DNA of 52,982 nt. It comes from Teichococcus deserti. GTDB taxonomy: Bacteria; Pseudomonadota; Alphaproteobacteria; Acetobacterales; Acetobacteraceae. The DNA lies in the NCBI RefSeq assembly GCF_001982615.1, contig NZ_MLCO01000279.1:1-52982 (forward strand). The letters run 5' to 3'. Of the stretch, positions 38,100 to 46,612 are shown piece after piece. The notes below the pieces were generated by a model, which was not told the origin of the DNA, made no database searches, and saw nothing but the letters and a program-made list of their open reading frames with translations. The translations under genes and the position numbers were made by a program. Within the stretch, counting starts at the first letter, position 1; each line of letters opens with the position of its first letter.

Positions 38100-38921
38100 A
38101 TGCCGCCGAGCCCCGCCACGCGCCGTTATCGGACGCTGTTCATTTCCGACACCCACCTGGGCCAGCGCGGCTGCCGGGTCGACCTGCTGCTCGAGTTCCT
38201 CAACGAGGTGGAGTGCGAGCATCTCTACCTGGTGGGCGACATCATCGATGGCTGGCGCCTGAAGCGCTCCTGGTACTGGGATGCCGGGCATGACCAGGTG
38301 ATCCGCAAGGTCCTTTCCATGGCCAAGCGGGGCACCAAGGTCACCTATATCCCGGGCAACCACGACGAGGTCTTCCGCGACTGGGCCGGGCCGGAGTTCC
38401 AGGTGGCCGGCATCGCCCTGATGAAGGAGGCGGTCCACACCGCCGCCGACGGCCGCCGCTTCCTGGTCATCCATGGCGACGAGTTCGACAGCGTGGTCCG
38501 CTATGCCACCGTCATCGCGCATCTGGGCGACTGGGCCTATGACGCGGCGCTGGCGGTGAACCGCTGGTTCAACGCGGTGCGCCGGCGCCTGGGCTATCCC
38601 TACTGGTCGCTCAGCCAGTGGCTGAAGCGCCAGGTGAAGGAGGCGGTGAAGGCCATCGACCGCTTCGAGGTGGCGCTGGCCGAGGAAGCCCGTCGCCGCG
38701 GCCTGGACGGCGTCATCTGCGGCCATATCCACCATGCCGAGATGCGCCAGGTGAACGGCGTGACCTATATGAACGACGGCGACTGGGTGGAGAGCTGCTC
38801 GGCGCTGGTCGAGCATGCCGATGGCCGCTTCGAACTGATCGACTGGGCCGCCGAGCACCGCCGCCGCCACAACGCCACCCCGCGCGCCCTGCCGGCGCCG
38901 GTCGCCGTCGCCGCCGAATAA
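38100..38921 (+). CDS. plcP: PlcP-like phospholipase C (calcineurin-type metallophosphoesterase)
   Basis: A 273-residue metallophosphoesterase with all five metal motifs: SDTHLG (Asp17, His19), LVGDIIDGW, PGNHDE, VIHGDEFD and GHIHHAE, plus NDGDWVESC. Databases often label this type UDP-2,3-diacylglucosamine hydrolase (LpxH-like). The Sinorhizobium PlcP protein of the same family instead removes phosphocholine or phosphoethanolamine headgroups from membrane lipids when phosphate is scarce. The Pho box upstream, an Agt-like gene one base after its stop, and the nearby pst genes favour PlcP. The start at 38100 is chosen by domain position. Confidence 0.75.
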   Translation: MPPSPATRRYRTLFISDTHLGQRGCRVDLLLEFLNEVECEHLYLVGDIIDGWRLKRSWYWDAGHDQVIRKVLSMAKRGTKVTYIPGNHDEVFRDWAGPEFQVAGIALMKEAVHTAADGRRFLVIHGDEFDSVVRYATVIAHLGDWAYDAALAVNRWFNAVRRRLGYPYWSLSQWLKRQVKEAVKAIDRFEVALAEEARRRGLDGVICGHIHHAEMRQVNGVTYMNDGDWVESCSALVEHADGRFELIDWAAEHRRRHNATPRALPAPVAVAAE

Positions 38922-38922
38922 G

Positions 38923-39957
38923 ATGCGGCTTCTGCTGGTCACGGATGCCTGGACGCCGCAGGTCAACGGCGTCGTCCGCACCCTGAGCATGGTGGCCGAG
39001 ACGCTGAAGCGCGCCGGCGACAGCGTCACGGTGATCAGCCCCGACCGCTTCGGCAGCCTGGCGGTGCCGGGCGAGCCGGGGCTGCGGCTGGCGCTGTTCC
39101 CGCGCCGCCGCCTGGCGGCGATGGTGGAGGAGGCCAGGCCCGATGCGGTGCATATCGCCACCGAAGGGCCGCTGGGATGGTCGATGCGGGGGCTGTGCCG
39201 CCAGCGCGGCTGGCGCTTCACCACCGCCTTCCACACCCGCTTCCCCGATTATCTGGCGGCGCGCTTCCGGGTGCCGCTGGCCTGGTCCTGGCCGGTGCTG
39301 CGGCGCTTCCACGCGGCGGCCTCGGGCACTTTCGTCGCGACCGAAAGCCTGCATCGCGAACTGGACGCCCAGGGCTTCGGCCGGCTGCGCCACTGGTCGC
39401 GCGGCGTCGACACCGCGCTGTTCCAACCGGGGGCGCGCGACGCGTTCCCTGGCCTGCCGCGACCGATCTTTCTGCACGTCGGCCGCGTGGCAGTCGAGAA
39501 AAATATCGAGGCCTTCCTGTCGCTCGACCTGCCGGGGTCGAAGGTGGTGGTGGGCGACGGGCCGGCGCGGGCAGGGCTGCAGCAGCGCTTTCCCCAGGCG
39601 CATTTCGCCGGCTTCCGCCATGGCGAGGCGCTGGCCGCCGCCTATGCCTCGGCCGATGTGATGGTGTTTCCCTCGCGCACCGACACCTTCGGCCTGGTGC
39701 TGCTGGAGGCGCTGGCCTGCGGCACCCCGGTCGCCGCCTTCCGGCAGCCCGGACCGCTGACCGTGCTGGGCGATGCGCCCGTCGGTGCCGTCGACGACGA
39801 CCTGCAGCGCGCCTGCCTGGCCGCGCTGACCGCCGACCGCGCCGCCTGCCGGGCGCGGGCCGAGGGCTTCAGCTGGCAGGCCTGCGCCGCGCAGTTCCGC
39901 GCCCAGCTGGTCTCGCTGCGCGGCGAGCTGCCGGCCGGGCTCGCCGCGGCCGGCTAG
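38923..39957 (+). CDS. GT4 glycosyltransferase, Agt-like (probable glycolipid synthase)
   Basis: A 344-residue GT-B enzyme. The N-terminal domain begins LLLVTDAWTPQVNGVVRT, a pattern of MgtA/SqdX-like GT4 enzymes; the sugar-nucleotide site is in HVGRVAVEKNIEAFL and FPSRTDTFGLVLLEALACG. Related Agt enzymes glycosylate diacylglycerol to make phosphate-free glycolipids. Its ATG follows the PlcP stop after one base, so PlcP would release diacylglycerol and this protein would use it. The sugar donor is unknown. It converges with the lysozyme-like gene. Confidence 0.78.
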   Translation: MRLLLVTDAWTPQVNGVVRTLSMVAETLKRAGDSVTVISPDRFGSLAVPGEPGLRLALFPRRRLAAMVEEARPDAVHIATEGPLGWSMRGLCRQRGWRFTTAFHTRFPDYLAARFRVPLAWSWPVLRRFHAAASGTFVATESLHRELDAQGFGRLRHWSRGVDTALFQPGARDAFPGLPRPIFLHVGRVAVEKNIEAFLSLDLPGSKVVVGDGPARAGLQQRFPQAHFAGFRHGEALAAAYASADVMVFPSRTDTFGLVLLEALACGTPVAAFRQPGPLTVLGDAPVGAVDDDLQRACLAALTADRAACRARAEGFSWQACAAQFRAQLVSLRGELPAGLAAAG

Positions 39958-39960
39958 GCC

Positions 39961-40539
39961 TCAGCCGGGCAGGGGCGGCCAGTCCTCCGGCGACTGGATG
40001 GCGCCCCAGGCCTTCTGCCGTGCCAGGGCCGCCTCCATGCCCAGGCTGAAGGCGGCTTCGGCCCAGCGGCGGCGGCGCAGTCCGGTCACCGGCTTGCCGG
40101 CGCTGTTGCGGTAGATCTTGAACAGGTCGGCGGCGGCCTTCCAGTCGCGGCCGTTCACCAGCTTCAGCAGGCTGGGCGCCGCGACGGTCAGCGCGCCCAG
40201 GTTGTTGGCCAGCAGGATCAGCGCCGCCGCCTGGCGCGGGGTCAGCGGCGCGGTGACCGCCCGGGTGACCAGCAGGGCCGCCTTGTCCAGGTCGCGCTGC
40301 GCCAGCAGCTCGGCCATCGCCCGGTCGATCGAGGGGCCACCAAGCCGCACCGGCGCGCCGTCCAGATAGCTGCGGCTGCCGATGCCGATGGTCGGGAAGC
40401 CGAAGCCGTCATTGTAGGGGGTGAGGATGCAGCCCTCGAAGGCCTCGGACAGGGTCACGGCCTCGGCCGGCACGCCGCCTTGCCAGAGCGCTTCCGGCTC
40501 GGCCGCCGCCATCGGTGCCATTTGCAGAATGCCGCCCAT
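39961..40539 (-). CDS. GH24 phage-type lysozyme
   Basis: A 192-residue T4-lysozyme-family protein. The E-x-G...D...T arrangement is visible in LSEAFEGCILTPYNDGFGFP followed by TIGIG, and the family VTAPLTPRQAAALI and FKIYRNSAGKPVTGLRRRR segments follow. The enzyme cuts peptidoglycan between MurNAc and GlcNAc. There is no clear signal peptide and no phage gene nearby. The ATG at 40539 is set by GGGGAGG 8 bases upstream, which lies inside a perfect hairpin (40541-40568). It may be a domesticated prophage or gene-transfer-agent gene. Confidence 0.82.
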   Translation of the reverse strand: MGGILQMAPMAAAEPEALWQGGVPAEAVTLSEAFEGCILTPYNDGFGFPTIGIGSRSYLDGAPVRLGGPSIDRAMAELLAQRDLDKAALLVTRAVTAPLTPRQAAALILLANNLGALTVAAPSLLKLVNGRDWKAAADLFKIYRNSAGKPVTGLRRRRWAEAAFSLGMEAALARQKAWGAIQSPEDWPPLPG

Positions 40540-40540
40540 C

Positions 40541-40568
40541 GCTGCCTCCCCGGGGTTGGGGAGGCAGC
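40541..40568 (-). promoter_or_regulatory. Hairpin that masks the ribosome-binding site of the GH24 gene
   Basis: On the minus strand an 11-bp perfect stem (40558-40568 with 40541-40551) and a six-base loop directly precede the ATG by one base. The 3' arm holds the Shine-Dalgarno GGGGAGG and the 5' arm its complement CCTCCCC. In mRNA this should hide the ribosome site, so translation would need melting or a ligand. It lacks a T run, so it is not a terminator. Confidence 0.6.
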
Positions 40569-40599
40569 ACAGCATGGGCGTTATCGTTACGTCAACGTA

Positions 40600-41196
40600 T
40601 CAGACGGCGTCGGGCGTGTAGCGCCAGACGCTGGCGGGGGGGAAGTTGCGCGGCGTCCAGGCGCGGCGCTCGGCCTTCAGCGCCAGCTTGCGCCAGGGCA
40701 GCGGGGAGGTGATGCAGTAGGTATAGAGCAGGAAGCCCTGGCCCGGCGCCACCGCCTCGACGCTGTCGAGGAATCGCCGCTGCTTCTCCAGCGGCAGCAG
40801 GACCAGCGGGATGCCGCAGATCGCCGTGGAAATCCGGTGATGCGCCTCGGGCGGGATGCAGGCGGCCAGGTCGAAGGCGTCGCCGCAGACCACGCGCACC
40901 CCGGGCAGGGTGTCGCGCAGATGCGCCGCCATCTCGGGGACGATCTCGACCACGATCAGCCGCTCGGCGGGGACGCCGCTCTCGAGCAGGGCGCGGGACA
41001 CCACGCCAGTGCCGGCGCCGAGCTCCAGCACATAGTCCTGGGGCCCGCGCTTCACCTCGCGCGCGATCCGGCGGCAGAGGCTGGGGGAGGACGGCACCAC
41101 CGAGCCCATCTGCAGCGGATTGGCCGACCAGCGCTTCAGGAAGAGCGCGGCATTGGCCGTGTGCTGGCGGGTGATCCGGGGCAAGGCGTCGGGCAT
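40600..41196 (-). CDS. PmtA-like phospholipid N-methyltransferase
   Basis: A 198-residue class I SAM-dependent methyltransferase. The N-terminal FLKRWSANPLQMGSVVPSS is the hallmark of rhizobial/Rhodobacter-type PmtA and related lipid methyltransferases. SAM motif I is VLELGAGTGVVSRAL; acidic VVEIVPEM and CGDAFDL follow. Such enzymes methylate phosphatidylethanolamine to phosphatidylcholine; BtaB (betaine lipid) and ornithine-lipid enzymes are relatives. The ATG at 41196 follows GGAG. Three Pho-box-like units lie 48-76 bases upstream, which would favour a phosphate-linked lipid role. Confidence 0.72.
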   Translation of the reverse strand: MPDALPRITRQHTANAALFLKRWSANPLQMGSVVPSSPSLCRRIAREVKRGPQDYVLELGAGTGVVSRALLESGVPAERLIVVEIVPEMAAHLRDTLPGVRVVCGDAFDLAACIPPEAHHRISTAICGIPLVLLPLEKQRRFLDSVEAVAPGQGFLLYTYCITSPLPWRKLALKAERRAWTPRNFPPASVWRYTPDAV

Positions 41197-41243
41197 GCGG
41201 CGACTCCGCGAAGGGGCAGACGCCTCCTGTTGGACCCGACGCG

Positions 41244-41272
41244 GCGACAGCGGCGTGGCGGTGCCGTGACAG
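41244..41272 (-). promoter_or_regulatory. Pho-box-like triple repeat upstream of the PmtA-like gene
   Basis: On the minus strand three heptamers at an 11-base period: CTGTCAC (41272-41266), CCGCCAC (41261-41255) and CTGTCGC (41250-41244). Units 1 and 3 fit the PhoB repeat well, unit 2 poorly. The position, 47 bases before the ATG, is plausible for PhoB activation. Chance occurrence in GC-rich DNA cannot be excluded. Confidence 0.35.
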
Positions 41273-41289
41273 TCCCGCGAAGCCGCGGT

Positions 41290-41457
41290 TCAGCCTTGGT
41301 GATCATCCTGCGGCGGCGGGCCACGCAGCAGGCCCAGAAGCCGTGGCGGCAGCGGCTCGGCGCTGTCCTGCGCGAAGCTTTGGCGCAGCTTCGCCTCCAG
41401 CCAGGCGGCCGCCGCCTCGGGCTGCGTCGCAGGGTCAGGGCAGGGCGGTTCGGCCAC
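41290..41457 (-). CDS. Small NepR-like anti-sigma factor candidate
   Basis: A 55-residue reading frame in an otherwise empty stretch, opening with GTG (VAEPPCPDPATQ). The C-terminal half reads LEAKLRQSFAQ, then EPLPPRLLGLL, matching the short two-helix NepR pattern (LR..Y/F...EP-V/L-P-x-R-x2-x-LL). NepR proteins hold the general-stress sigma factor EcfG until PhyR frees it. High third-position GC supports coding. No ecfG or phyR gene is adjacent and the ribosome site is weak, so both identity and start are tentative. The rest of 41197-41682 holds no other gene. Confidence 0.35.
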   Translation of the reverse strand: MAEPPCPDPATQPEAAAAWLEAKLRQSFAQDSAEPLPPRLLGLLRGPPPQDDHQG

Positions 41458-41682
41458 CCGGGGGCGGGGCGGCGGCCGGCGGGGAAGAAAGGCGATCGTC
41501 GCTGCCGGTCGGGTCCATGGCGCCGCTCCATCAAGGCGCCGTGAGCTTAGCCTTGGGCGAGGATTTGCTCGACCGGAAAAATCGCGGATTCGCGAGCTGG
41601 CAACCCGGCCGGCGCGCCATCGGTTCTTCCATCACAGGCGCCCGGCCGCGGCGGCAGGGCGCGCAACGGGAGGAAACCCGCC

Positions 41683-41895
41683 ATGGCCAACCCGACCCCG
41701 CAAGGCGCCGGCGACAAGCAGGCCGAGAAGGACCGTCCGGTCGAAGAGCACCGCAAGGCGAAGGGCGAGGACGCCAAGCTGGAGCGCTCGCTGGAGGACA
41801 CCTTCCCGGCCAGCGATCCGCCGTCGCAGTCCAGCCCCGGCACCAACACGGTGGGCTGGGAGGAGCCGCTGAACGACGGTACCAAGAAGTCCTGA
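41683..41895 (+). CDS. Small hydrophilic protein of unknown function
   Basis: A 70-residue, highly charged protein with a clear ribosome site (GGGAGGAAA) and ATG. The central motif LERSLEDTFPASDPPSQ is shared by many small uncharacterised alphaproteobacterial proteins, some encoded with stress genes; the remainder is Lys/Glu-rich and probably disordered. No catalytic residue is recognisable. It is monocistronic and converges on the PRC-barrel gene. Confidence 0.75.
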   Translation: MANPTPQGAGDKQAEKDRPVEEHRKAKGEDAKLERSLEDTFPASDPPSQSSPGTNTVGWEEPLNDGTKKS

Positions 41896-41917
41896 GCATC
41901 GCCGGCGGGACGGTGGC

Positions 41918-42337
41918 CTAGCGGCTTTCGGCGTCGAGGTCGAAGGCCGGCGCCTCGCGCAGCGCCTCGCGGGTCATCCCGGTGACCAGGCGGGGCGCGC
42001 CGCGCGGGCCGGGCAGGAAACGCAGCTCGGCCATCGGCACCCCCACGTATTTCGTGCCCACCCCCAGGAAGCCGCCGACGCCCAGGACCAGCGAGGCGAC
42101 GCGGCCATCCTCCAGCAGCACCAGGTCGACCACGGCGCCGACCTGCTCCTCCTCCGCGTTGAAGACCGGGCTGCCGATCACCCGGCTGGCGCGCCAGGCC
42201 GGCTGCGGCTCCGCCAGGACAAGGGCCGCGGCCGCCGGCGGCGGTGCCGATGGCGATTCGGCCCGGACGGGACGGTTCGGCGGGCCGAGGAATGTGACAA
42301 GAACGGCCAGGGCCGTGGTGCTGGGCAGCCGGGGCAT
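41918..42337 (-). CDS. Secreted PRC-barrel domain protein
   Basis: A 139-residue protein with a signal-like N-terminus (MPRLPSTTALAVLVTFLG) and a Pro/Ala linker. The PRC-barrel domain covers about residues 50-125: SRVIGSPVFNAEEEQVGAVV, LVLLEDGRVASLVLGVGG and YVGVPMAELRF. PRC barrels occur in photosynthetic reaction centre H subunits and in RNA or stress-related proteins; here the function is unknown. ATG 42337 is preceded by GGAGG. It is divergent from pstS. Confidence 0.78.
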   Translation of the reverse strand: MPRLPSTTALAVLVTFLGPPNRPVRAESPSAPPPAAAALVLAEPQPAWRASRVIGSPVFNAEEEQVGAVVDLVLLEDGRVASLVLGVGGFLGVGTKYVGVPMAELRFLPGPRGAPRLVTGMTREALREAPAFDLDAESR

Positions 42338-42485
42338 GGCAGGATCCTCCACGGCCCCGCGCGATAGCGCGGCACCGGCACCGGCGAAAAGCCCAGCCCC
42401 CGCCTGGGGTTTCAGGCAGCGCTCCGCGCGCGCGGCGATGAGGTGGGGGAGACAACCGGATGACTGTCTCTGGAGGTCTAGGCGG

Positions 42486-42514
42486 CCGTCATCGAAGCTT
42501 CATATTTCTGAAAT
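42486..42514 (+). promoter_or_regulatory. Pho box array upstream of pstS
   Basis: Three heptamers at an 11-base period: CCGTCAT (42486-42492), GCTTCAT (42497-42503) and CTGAAAT (42508-42514). Each keeps part of the PhoB repeat CTGTCAT. It starts 129 bases before the pstS GTG in the divergent region. A pst operon is the expected PhoB target, and PhoB itself is the last gene of this operon. Confidence 0.65.
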
Positions 42515-42614
42515 AGAACCGTCGCTCCTCCGTCCTAGAAGGCGCCTCACCGAACCGGCCGGACCGGCTGCCACCAGCGGACACCGGACGGCCCCAAGGA
42601 CGGAGAGATACAAG

Positions 42615-43661
42615 GTGAGCAATCGGATTCTGGCCCTGGCGGCCGGCCTCGTGGCGTCGATCAGCCTCTCGATGGGCGCTGTCGCGCAGCAGGCCACCAT
42701 CACCGGGGCCGGCGCGAGCTTCCCGAACCCGCTGTACCAGAAGTGGGGCGAGGCGGCCCGCTCGGCGATCAACATCCAGCTCAACTACCAGTCCGTCGGC
42801 TCGGGCGCCGGCCAGGCCCAGATCCGCAACCGCACCGTCGACTTCGGCGCCTCCGACGCGCCGATGACCGCCGAGCAGCTGCAGGAGCACAACCTGCTGC
42901 AGTTCCCGGCCACCATGGGCAGCCTGGTCGCCATCGTGAACGTCCCCGGCGTCGAGGACCACAAGATGCGCCTGACCGGCGAGGTCCTGGCCGACATCTA
43001 CCTGGGCAAGATCACCAAGTGGAACGACCCGCGCCTGGTCGAGATGAACCCGGGCCTGAGCCTGCCGAACCTGGCGATCGCGCCGGTCTACCGCGCTGAC
43101 GGCTCGGGCACGACCTTCGTCTGGGTGTCCTACCTCTCCGCCGTCTCCGGCGACTTCAAGACCCGCGTCGGCGTCGGCACCTCGGTGCGCTGGCCGTCGG
43201 GCACGGGCGCCCGCGGCAACGAGGGCGTCGCCGGCACCGTCCGCAACGTCCGCGGCGCCATCGGCTATGTCGAGCATGCCTATGCCATGCAGAACAAGCT
43301 GGTGACCACGCAGCTGCGCAACCGCGCCGGCAACTATGTCGAGCCGACGACCGCCGCCTTCCAGGCCGCCGCCGCCAATGCCGACTGGACCGCGCCGAAC
43401 TTCGCCGCCAGCCTGATCGACACCCAGGGCGCCACCTCCTGGCCGATCGTCTCGCCGACCTTCATCCTGCTGCCGCGCAACCCGACCGACGCCACCCGCG
43501 CGCAGAACGTGATGAAGTTCTTCGACTGGGCCTTCCGCTCGGGCGATGCCACGGCGACCGAGCTCGACTACATCCCGGTGCCGGAAGCGGTCGAGAACGC
43601 CATCCGCGCCGCCTGGGCGACCATCCAGGTCGACGGCAAGCCGGTCTGGCCGGCGAACTGA
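42615..43661 (+). CDS. pstS: Phosphate ABC transporter substrate-binding protein PstS
   Basis: A 348-residue periplasmic phosphate binder. Start GTG 42615 has GGAGAGA 6 bases upstream. The signal peptide ends at SMGAVAQQA (about residue 26). Phosphate-site features are ITGAGASFPNPLYQKW, RTVDFGASDAPM and RADGSGTTFVW. Length is typical. It captures phosphate and passes it to PstCA. It opens pstSCAB-phoU-phoB and a stable hairpin separates it from pstC, a usual arrangement for making more of the binding protein. Confidence 0.95.
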   Translation: MSNRILALAAGLVASISLSMGAVAQQATITGAGASFPNPLYQKWGEAARSAINIQLNYQSVGSGAGQAQIRNRTVDFGASDAPMTAEQLQEHNLLQFPATMGSLVAIVNVPGVEDHKMRLTGEVLADIYLGKITKWNDPRLVEMNPGLSLPNLAIAPVYRADGSGTTFVWVSYLSAVSGDFKTRVGVGTSVRWPSGTGARGNEGVAGTVRNVRGAIGYVEHAYAMQNKLVTTQLRNRAGNYVEPTTAAFQAAAANADWTAPNFAASLIDTQGATSWPIVSPTFILLPRNPTDATRAQNVMKFFDWAFRSGDATATELDYIPVPEAVENAIRAAWATIQVDGKPVWPAN

Positions 43662-43704
43662 GGACCTGGTCCGGACGCCCGCGTCCGGCCGGATGACAGG
43701 ACAG

Positions 43705-43732
43705 GCGGGCGGCATCACGCGGTGCCGCCCGC
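43705..43732 (+). promoter_or_regulatory. Intercistronic hairpin between pstS and pstC
   Basis: A perfect 10-bp stem (GCGGGCGGCA at 43705-43714 with TGCCGCCCGC at 43723-43732) and an 8-base loop lie 43 bases after the pstS stop. No T run follows. It may protect the pstS message from 3' decay or partly attenuate transcription, so that PstS exceeds the membrane components. Confidence 0.6.
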
Positions 43733-43859
43733 TTCCGCGGATCGGCCGGGGCGGTTAAGCCCGGCCTCCTCAGGACCGACCGCCGCGGCCGCCGCGCCGC
43801 CGGCCCAGGCCCGTCCCGCCGCCGGGGGCTACCCGGAACCCGCGACCCGGAGCGCGATC

Positions 43860-44855
43860 TTGCCGCCGTCCGCCACCCTTGCCCCTGACGCCATCGCCGC
43901 CAGCGGCTCGCCGCCCGGCCTGAGGCGCGGCAGCGCCTCCGGCGCCATGGGCGACGCCATCTTCGCCGCCGCCTGCCGCATCGCCGGCCTCCTGGTGCTG
44001 GCGCTGCTCGGCGCCATCATCATCGGCCTGTTCATCGGCGGCCTGCCGGCCTTCCGGGCCTTCGGCTTCGGCTTCGTCTTCTCGACGGAGTGGGATCCGG
44101 TGCAGGAGGTCTTCGGCGCCGGCGTCTCGATCTACGGCACCGTCATCACCGCCGTGCTGGCGCTGGTGCTCGCCGTGCCGCTGGCCTTCGGCGTCGCCTT
44201 CTACCTGACCGAGCTGGCGCCCGCCTGGCTGCGCCGCCCGGTCGGCACCGCGGTCGAGCTGCTGGCCGCCGTCCCCTCGATCATCTACGGCATGTGGGGC
44301 TTCTTCCTGATCGTGCCGTTCATGGCGCAGACGGTGCAGCCCTTCGTCATCGACACGCTGGGCGAGCTTCCGCTGATCGGCGACCTCTTCGCGGGCCCGC
44401 CCTTCGGCACCGGCATCTTCACCGCCGCCCTGATCCTGGCGATCATGGTGCTGCCCTTCATCGCGGCGACCATGCGCGACGTCTTCGAGACGGTGCCCGC
44501 CGTCTACAAGGAGAGCGCCTACGGCCTGGGCTGCACCCAGTGGGAAGTGGTCCGCAGCGTGGTGCTGCCCTATACCCGCATCTCGGTGGTCGGCGGCATC
44601 ATGCTGGGCCTCGGCCGCGCGCTGGGCGAGACCATGGCGGTCACCTTCGTCATCGGCAACGCCAACCGCATCTCGACCAGCCTGTTCGGGCCGGGCAACA
44701 CCATTGCCTCGGTGATCGCCCTCGAATTCGGCGAGAGCGAGCTCGGCAGCCTCAAGCTCTCCGCGCTGCTGGCGCTGGGCTTCCTGCTCTTCGTCATCTC
44801 CTTCATCGTGCTGGCGGCCTCGCGCTTCCTGCTGCGCCAGCGTCGGAAGGCCTGA
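43860..44855 (+). CDS. pstC: Phosphate ABC transporter permease PstC
   Basis: A 331-residue permease with about six helices. After a Pro/Ala-rich tail, the family core begins [20 protein letters not shown]; later markers are [27 protein letters not shown] and the coupling loop [20 protein letters not shown]. The start is uncertain: TTG 43860 has GGAG at a 7-base spacing and gives a normal-sized tail. GTG 43722 would add 46 residues; ATG 43944 would remove the tail. It pairs with PstA. Confidence 0.9.
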   Translation: MPPSATLAPDAIAASGSPPGLRRGSASGAMGDAIFAAACRIAGLLVLALLGAIIIGLFIGGLPAFRAFGFGFVFSTEWDPVQEVFGAGVSIYGTVITAVLALVLAVPLAFGVAFYLTELAPAWLRRPVGTAVELLAAVPSIIYGMWGFFLIVPFMAQTVQPFVIDTLGELPLIGDLFAGPPFGTGIFTAALILAIMVLPFIAATMRDVFETVPAVYKESAYGLGCTQWEVVRSVVLPYTRISVVGGIMLGLGRALGETMAVTFVIGNANRISTSLFGPGNTIASVIALEFGESELGSLKLSALLALGFLLFVISFIVLAASRFLLRQRRKA

Positions 44856-44859
44856 TCCC

Positions 44860-45765
44860 ATGAGCGCCACGACCCACGCTGCCCTCCCCAAGGCCAGCCT
44901 GCCGGGCGGCCCCGCCAAGAACCAGGCCGTCGCCGCCGCCCTCGGCCGCCGCCGCCGCGCCACCGCGCTGACCGTCAAGCTCGCCTGCTACGCGGCGACC
45001 GGCATCGGCCTGGCCCTGCTGCTGTCGATCCTGGGCACGCTGTTCTGGAACGGCTTCACCGCGCTGTCGCCGCGGGTCTTCACCGAGGTCACCAAGCCGC
45101 CCGGTTCCGACGGCGGCCTGCTGAACCCGATCATCGGCAGCCTGATCCAGGCCGGCATCGGCACCCTGATCGGCACCCCGATCGGCCTGCTGGTCGGCAC
45201 CTACCTGGCCGAATACGCCAAGGCCTCGCCGCTGGCCAATGCCGTGCGCTTTGTCTCCGACATCCTGCTCTCGGCGCCCTCGATCCTGATCGGCCTCTTC
45301 GTCTACCAGATCCTGGTGGTGCCCTTCGGCGGCTTCTCCGGCTGGGCCGGGTCGGTCGCGCTGGCCATCATCGTCATCCCCATCGTGGTCCGCACGACGG
45401 AAGACATGCTGCGCCTGCTGCCCGACACGCTGCGCGAGGCGGTGATCGGCCTGGGCGCGCCGAAGTGGAAGATGATCACCCTGGTCTGCTGGCGCGCCGC
45501 CGCCTCGGGCATCGTCACCGGCGTGCTGCTGGCGGTCGCCCGCGTCGCCGGCGAGACCGCGCCGCTGCTCTTCACCTCTCTCGGCAACCTGAACTGGTCG
45601 CTCAGCCTCTCCGGGCCGATGTCCAGCCTGCCGATCACCATCTACTCCTATGCCGGCTCGCCGTATCAGGACTGGATCGCGCTGGCCTGGGCGGGCGCGC
45701 TGATCATCACGCTCGGCGTCCTCGGGCTCAACATCGCAGCGCGCACGCTGCTGCGCCGCAAGTGA
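44860..45765 (+). CDS. pstA: Phosphate ABC transporter permease PstA
   Basis: A 301-residue permease, ATG 4 bases after the pstC stop. It has six predicted helices, the PstA motif [31 protein letters not shown] and a coupling segment [13 protein letters not shown], ending [11 protein letters not shown]. It forms the inner-membrane phosphate channel with PstC. Confidence 0.95.
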   Translation: MSATTHAALPKASLPGGPAKNQAVAAALGRRRRATALTVKLACYAATGIGLALLLSILGTLFWNGFTALSPRVFTEVTKPPGSDGGLLNPIIGSLIQAGIGTLIGTPIGLLVGTYLAEYAKASPLANAVRFVSDILLSAPSILIGLFVYQILVVPFGGFSGWAGSVALAIIVIPIVVRTTEDMLRLLPDTLREAVIGLGAPKWKMITLVCWRAAASGIVTGVLLAVARVAGETAPLLFTSLGNLNWSLSLSGPMSSLPITIYSYAGSPYQDWIALAWAGALIITLGVLGLNIAARTLLRRK

Positions 45766-45773
45766 GGCAGATC

Positions 45774-46601
45774 ATGAGCGCTTCCATGACCCAGACCGCC
45801 ACCGACGCCATGCCCGGCCTGCAGGCCCGCAGCGCCGAGACCCTGAACCCGGCCCGCATCTCGGTGCGCAAGCTCGACTTCTACTACGGCGACCACAAGG
45901 CGCTGAAGTCGATCGACTTCGACCTGCCGGACCGCCAGGTCACCGGCATGATCGGCCCCTCGGGCTGCGGCAAGTCGACCCTGCTGCGCGTCCTGAACCG
46001 GATGTACAGCCTCTATCCGGGCCAGCGCGCCACCGGCGAGGTGCTGCTCGACGGCAAGAACATCCTGGATGACGACGTCGACATCAACGCGCTGCGCTCG
46101 CGCGTCGGCATGGTGTTCCAGAAGCCGACGCCCTTCCCGATGACCATCTACGAGAACATCGCCTTCGGCATCCGCCTGCACGAGAAGCTGTCCAAGGCGC
46201 AGATGGACGAGCGGATCGAATGGGCGCTGACCCGCGCCGCCATCTGGGGCGAGGTCAAGGACCGGCTGAACAGCTCGGCCATGGGCCTCTCCGGCGGCCA
46301 GCAGCAGCGCCTCTGCATCGCCCGCACCATCGCGGTGCGGCCCGAGGTGATCCTGCTGGACGAGCCGACCTCGGCGCTCGACCCGATCTCCACCCTCAAG
46401 ATCGAGGAGCTGATCGACGAGCTGAAGCGCGACTTCACCATTGCCATCGTCACGCACAACATGCAGCAGGCGGCGCGCTGCGCCGACCAGGTGGCCTTCT
46501 TCTATCTCGGCGAGCTGATCGAGGTGGCGCCGGCGGAAGAGATGTTCACCGCGCCGAAGCAGAAGAAGACCCAGGAATACATCACCGGCCGGTTCGGCTG
46601 A
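45774..46601 (+). CDS. pstB: Phosphate ABC transporter ATPase PstB
   Basis: A 275-residue ATPase with Walker [10 protein letters not shown], the PstB-typical [19 protein letters not shown], signature [12 protein letters not shown] and Walker [16 protein letters not shown], then THNMQQAAR. It powers PstCA and, with PhoU, reports phosphate status. The ATG is 8 bases after the pstA stop. Confidence 0.96.
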   Translation: MSASMTQTATDAMPGLQARSAETLNPARISVRKLDFYYGDHKALKSIDFDLPDRQVTGMIGPSGCGKSTLLRVLNRMYSLYPGQRATGEVLLDGKNILDDDVDINALRSRVGMVFQKPTPFPMTIYENIAFGIRLHEKLSKAQMDERIEWALTRAAIWGEVKDRLNSSAMGLSGGQQQRLCIARTIAVRPEVILLDEPTSALDPISTLKIEELIDELKRDFTIAIVTHNMQQAARCADQVAFFYLGELIEVAPAEEMFTAPKQKKTQEYITGRFG

Positions 46602-46612
46602 TCGGGGCTCCC

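Noticed and set aside
38100-38921. LpxH (UDP-2,3-diacylglucosamine diphosphatase) as the first choice
   Set aside because: Motifs alone allow it, but the Pho box, adjacency to an Agt-like gene and linkage to pst genes fit PlcP better. LpxH remains the main alternative.
39961-40539. Prophage remnant around the lysozyme gene
   Set aside because: No integrase, holin, structural or terminase gene is nearby and base composition equals that of the neighbours.
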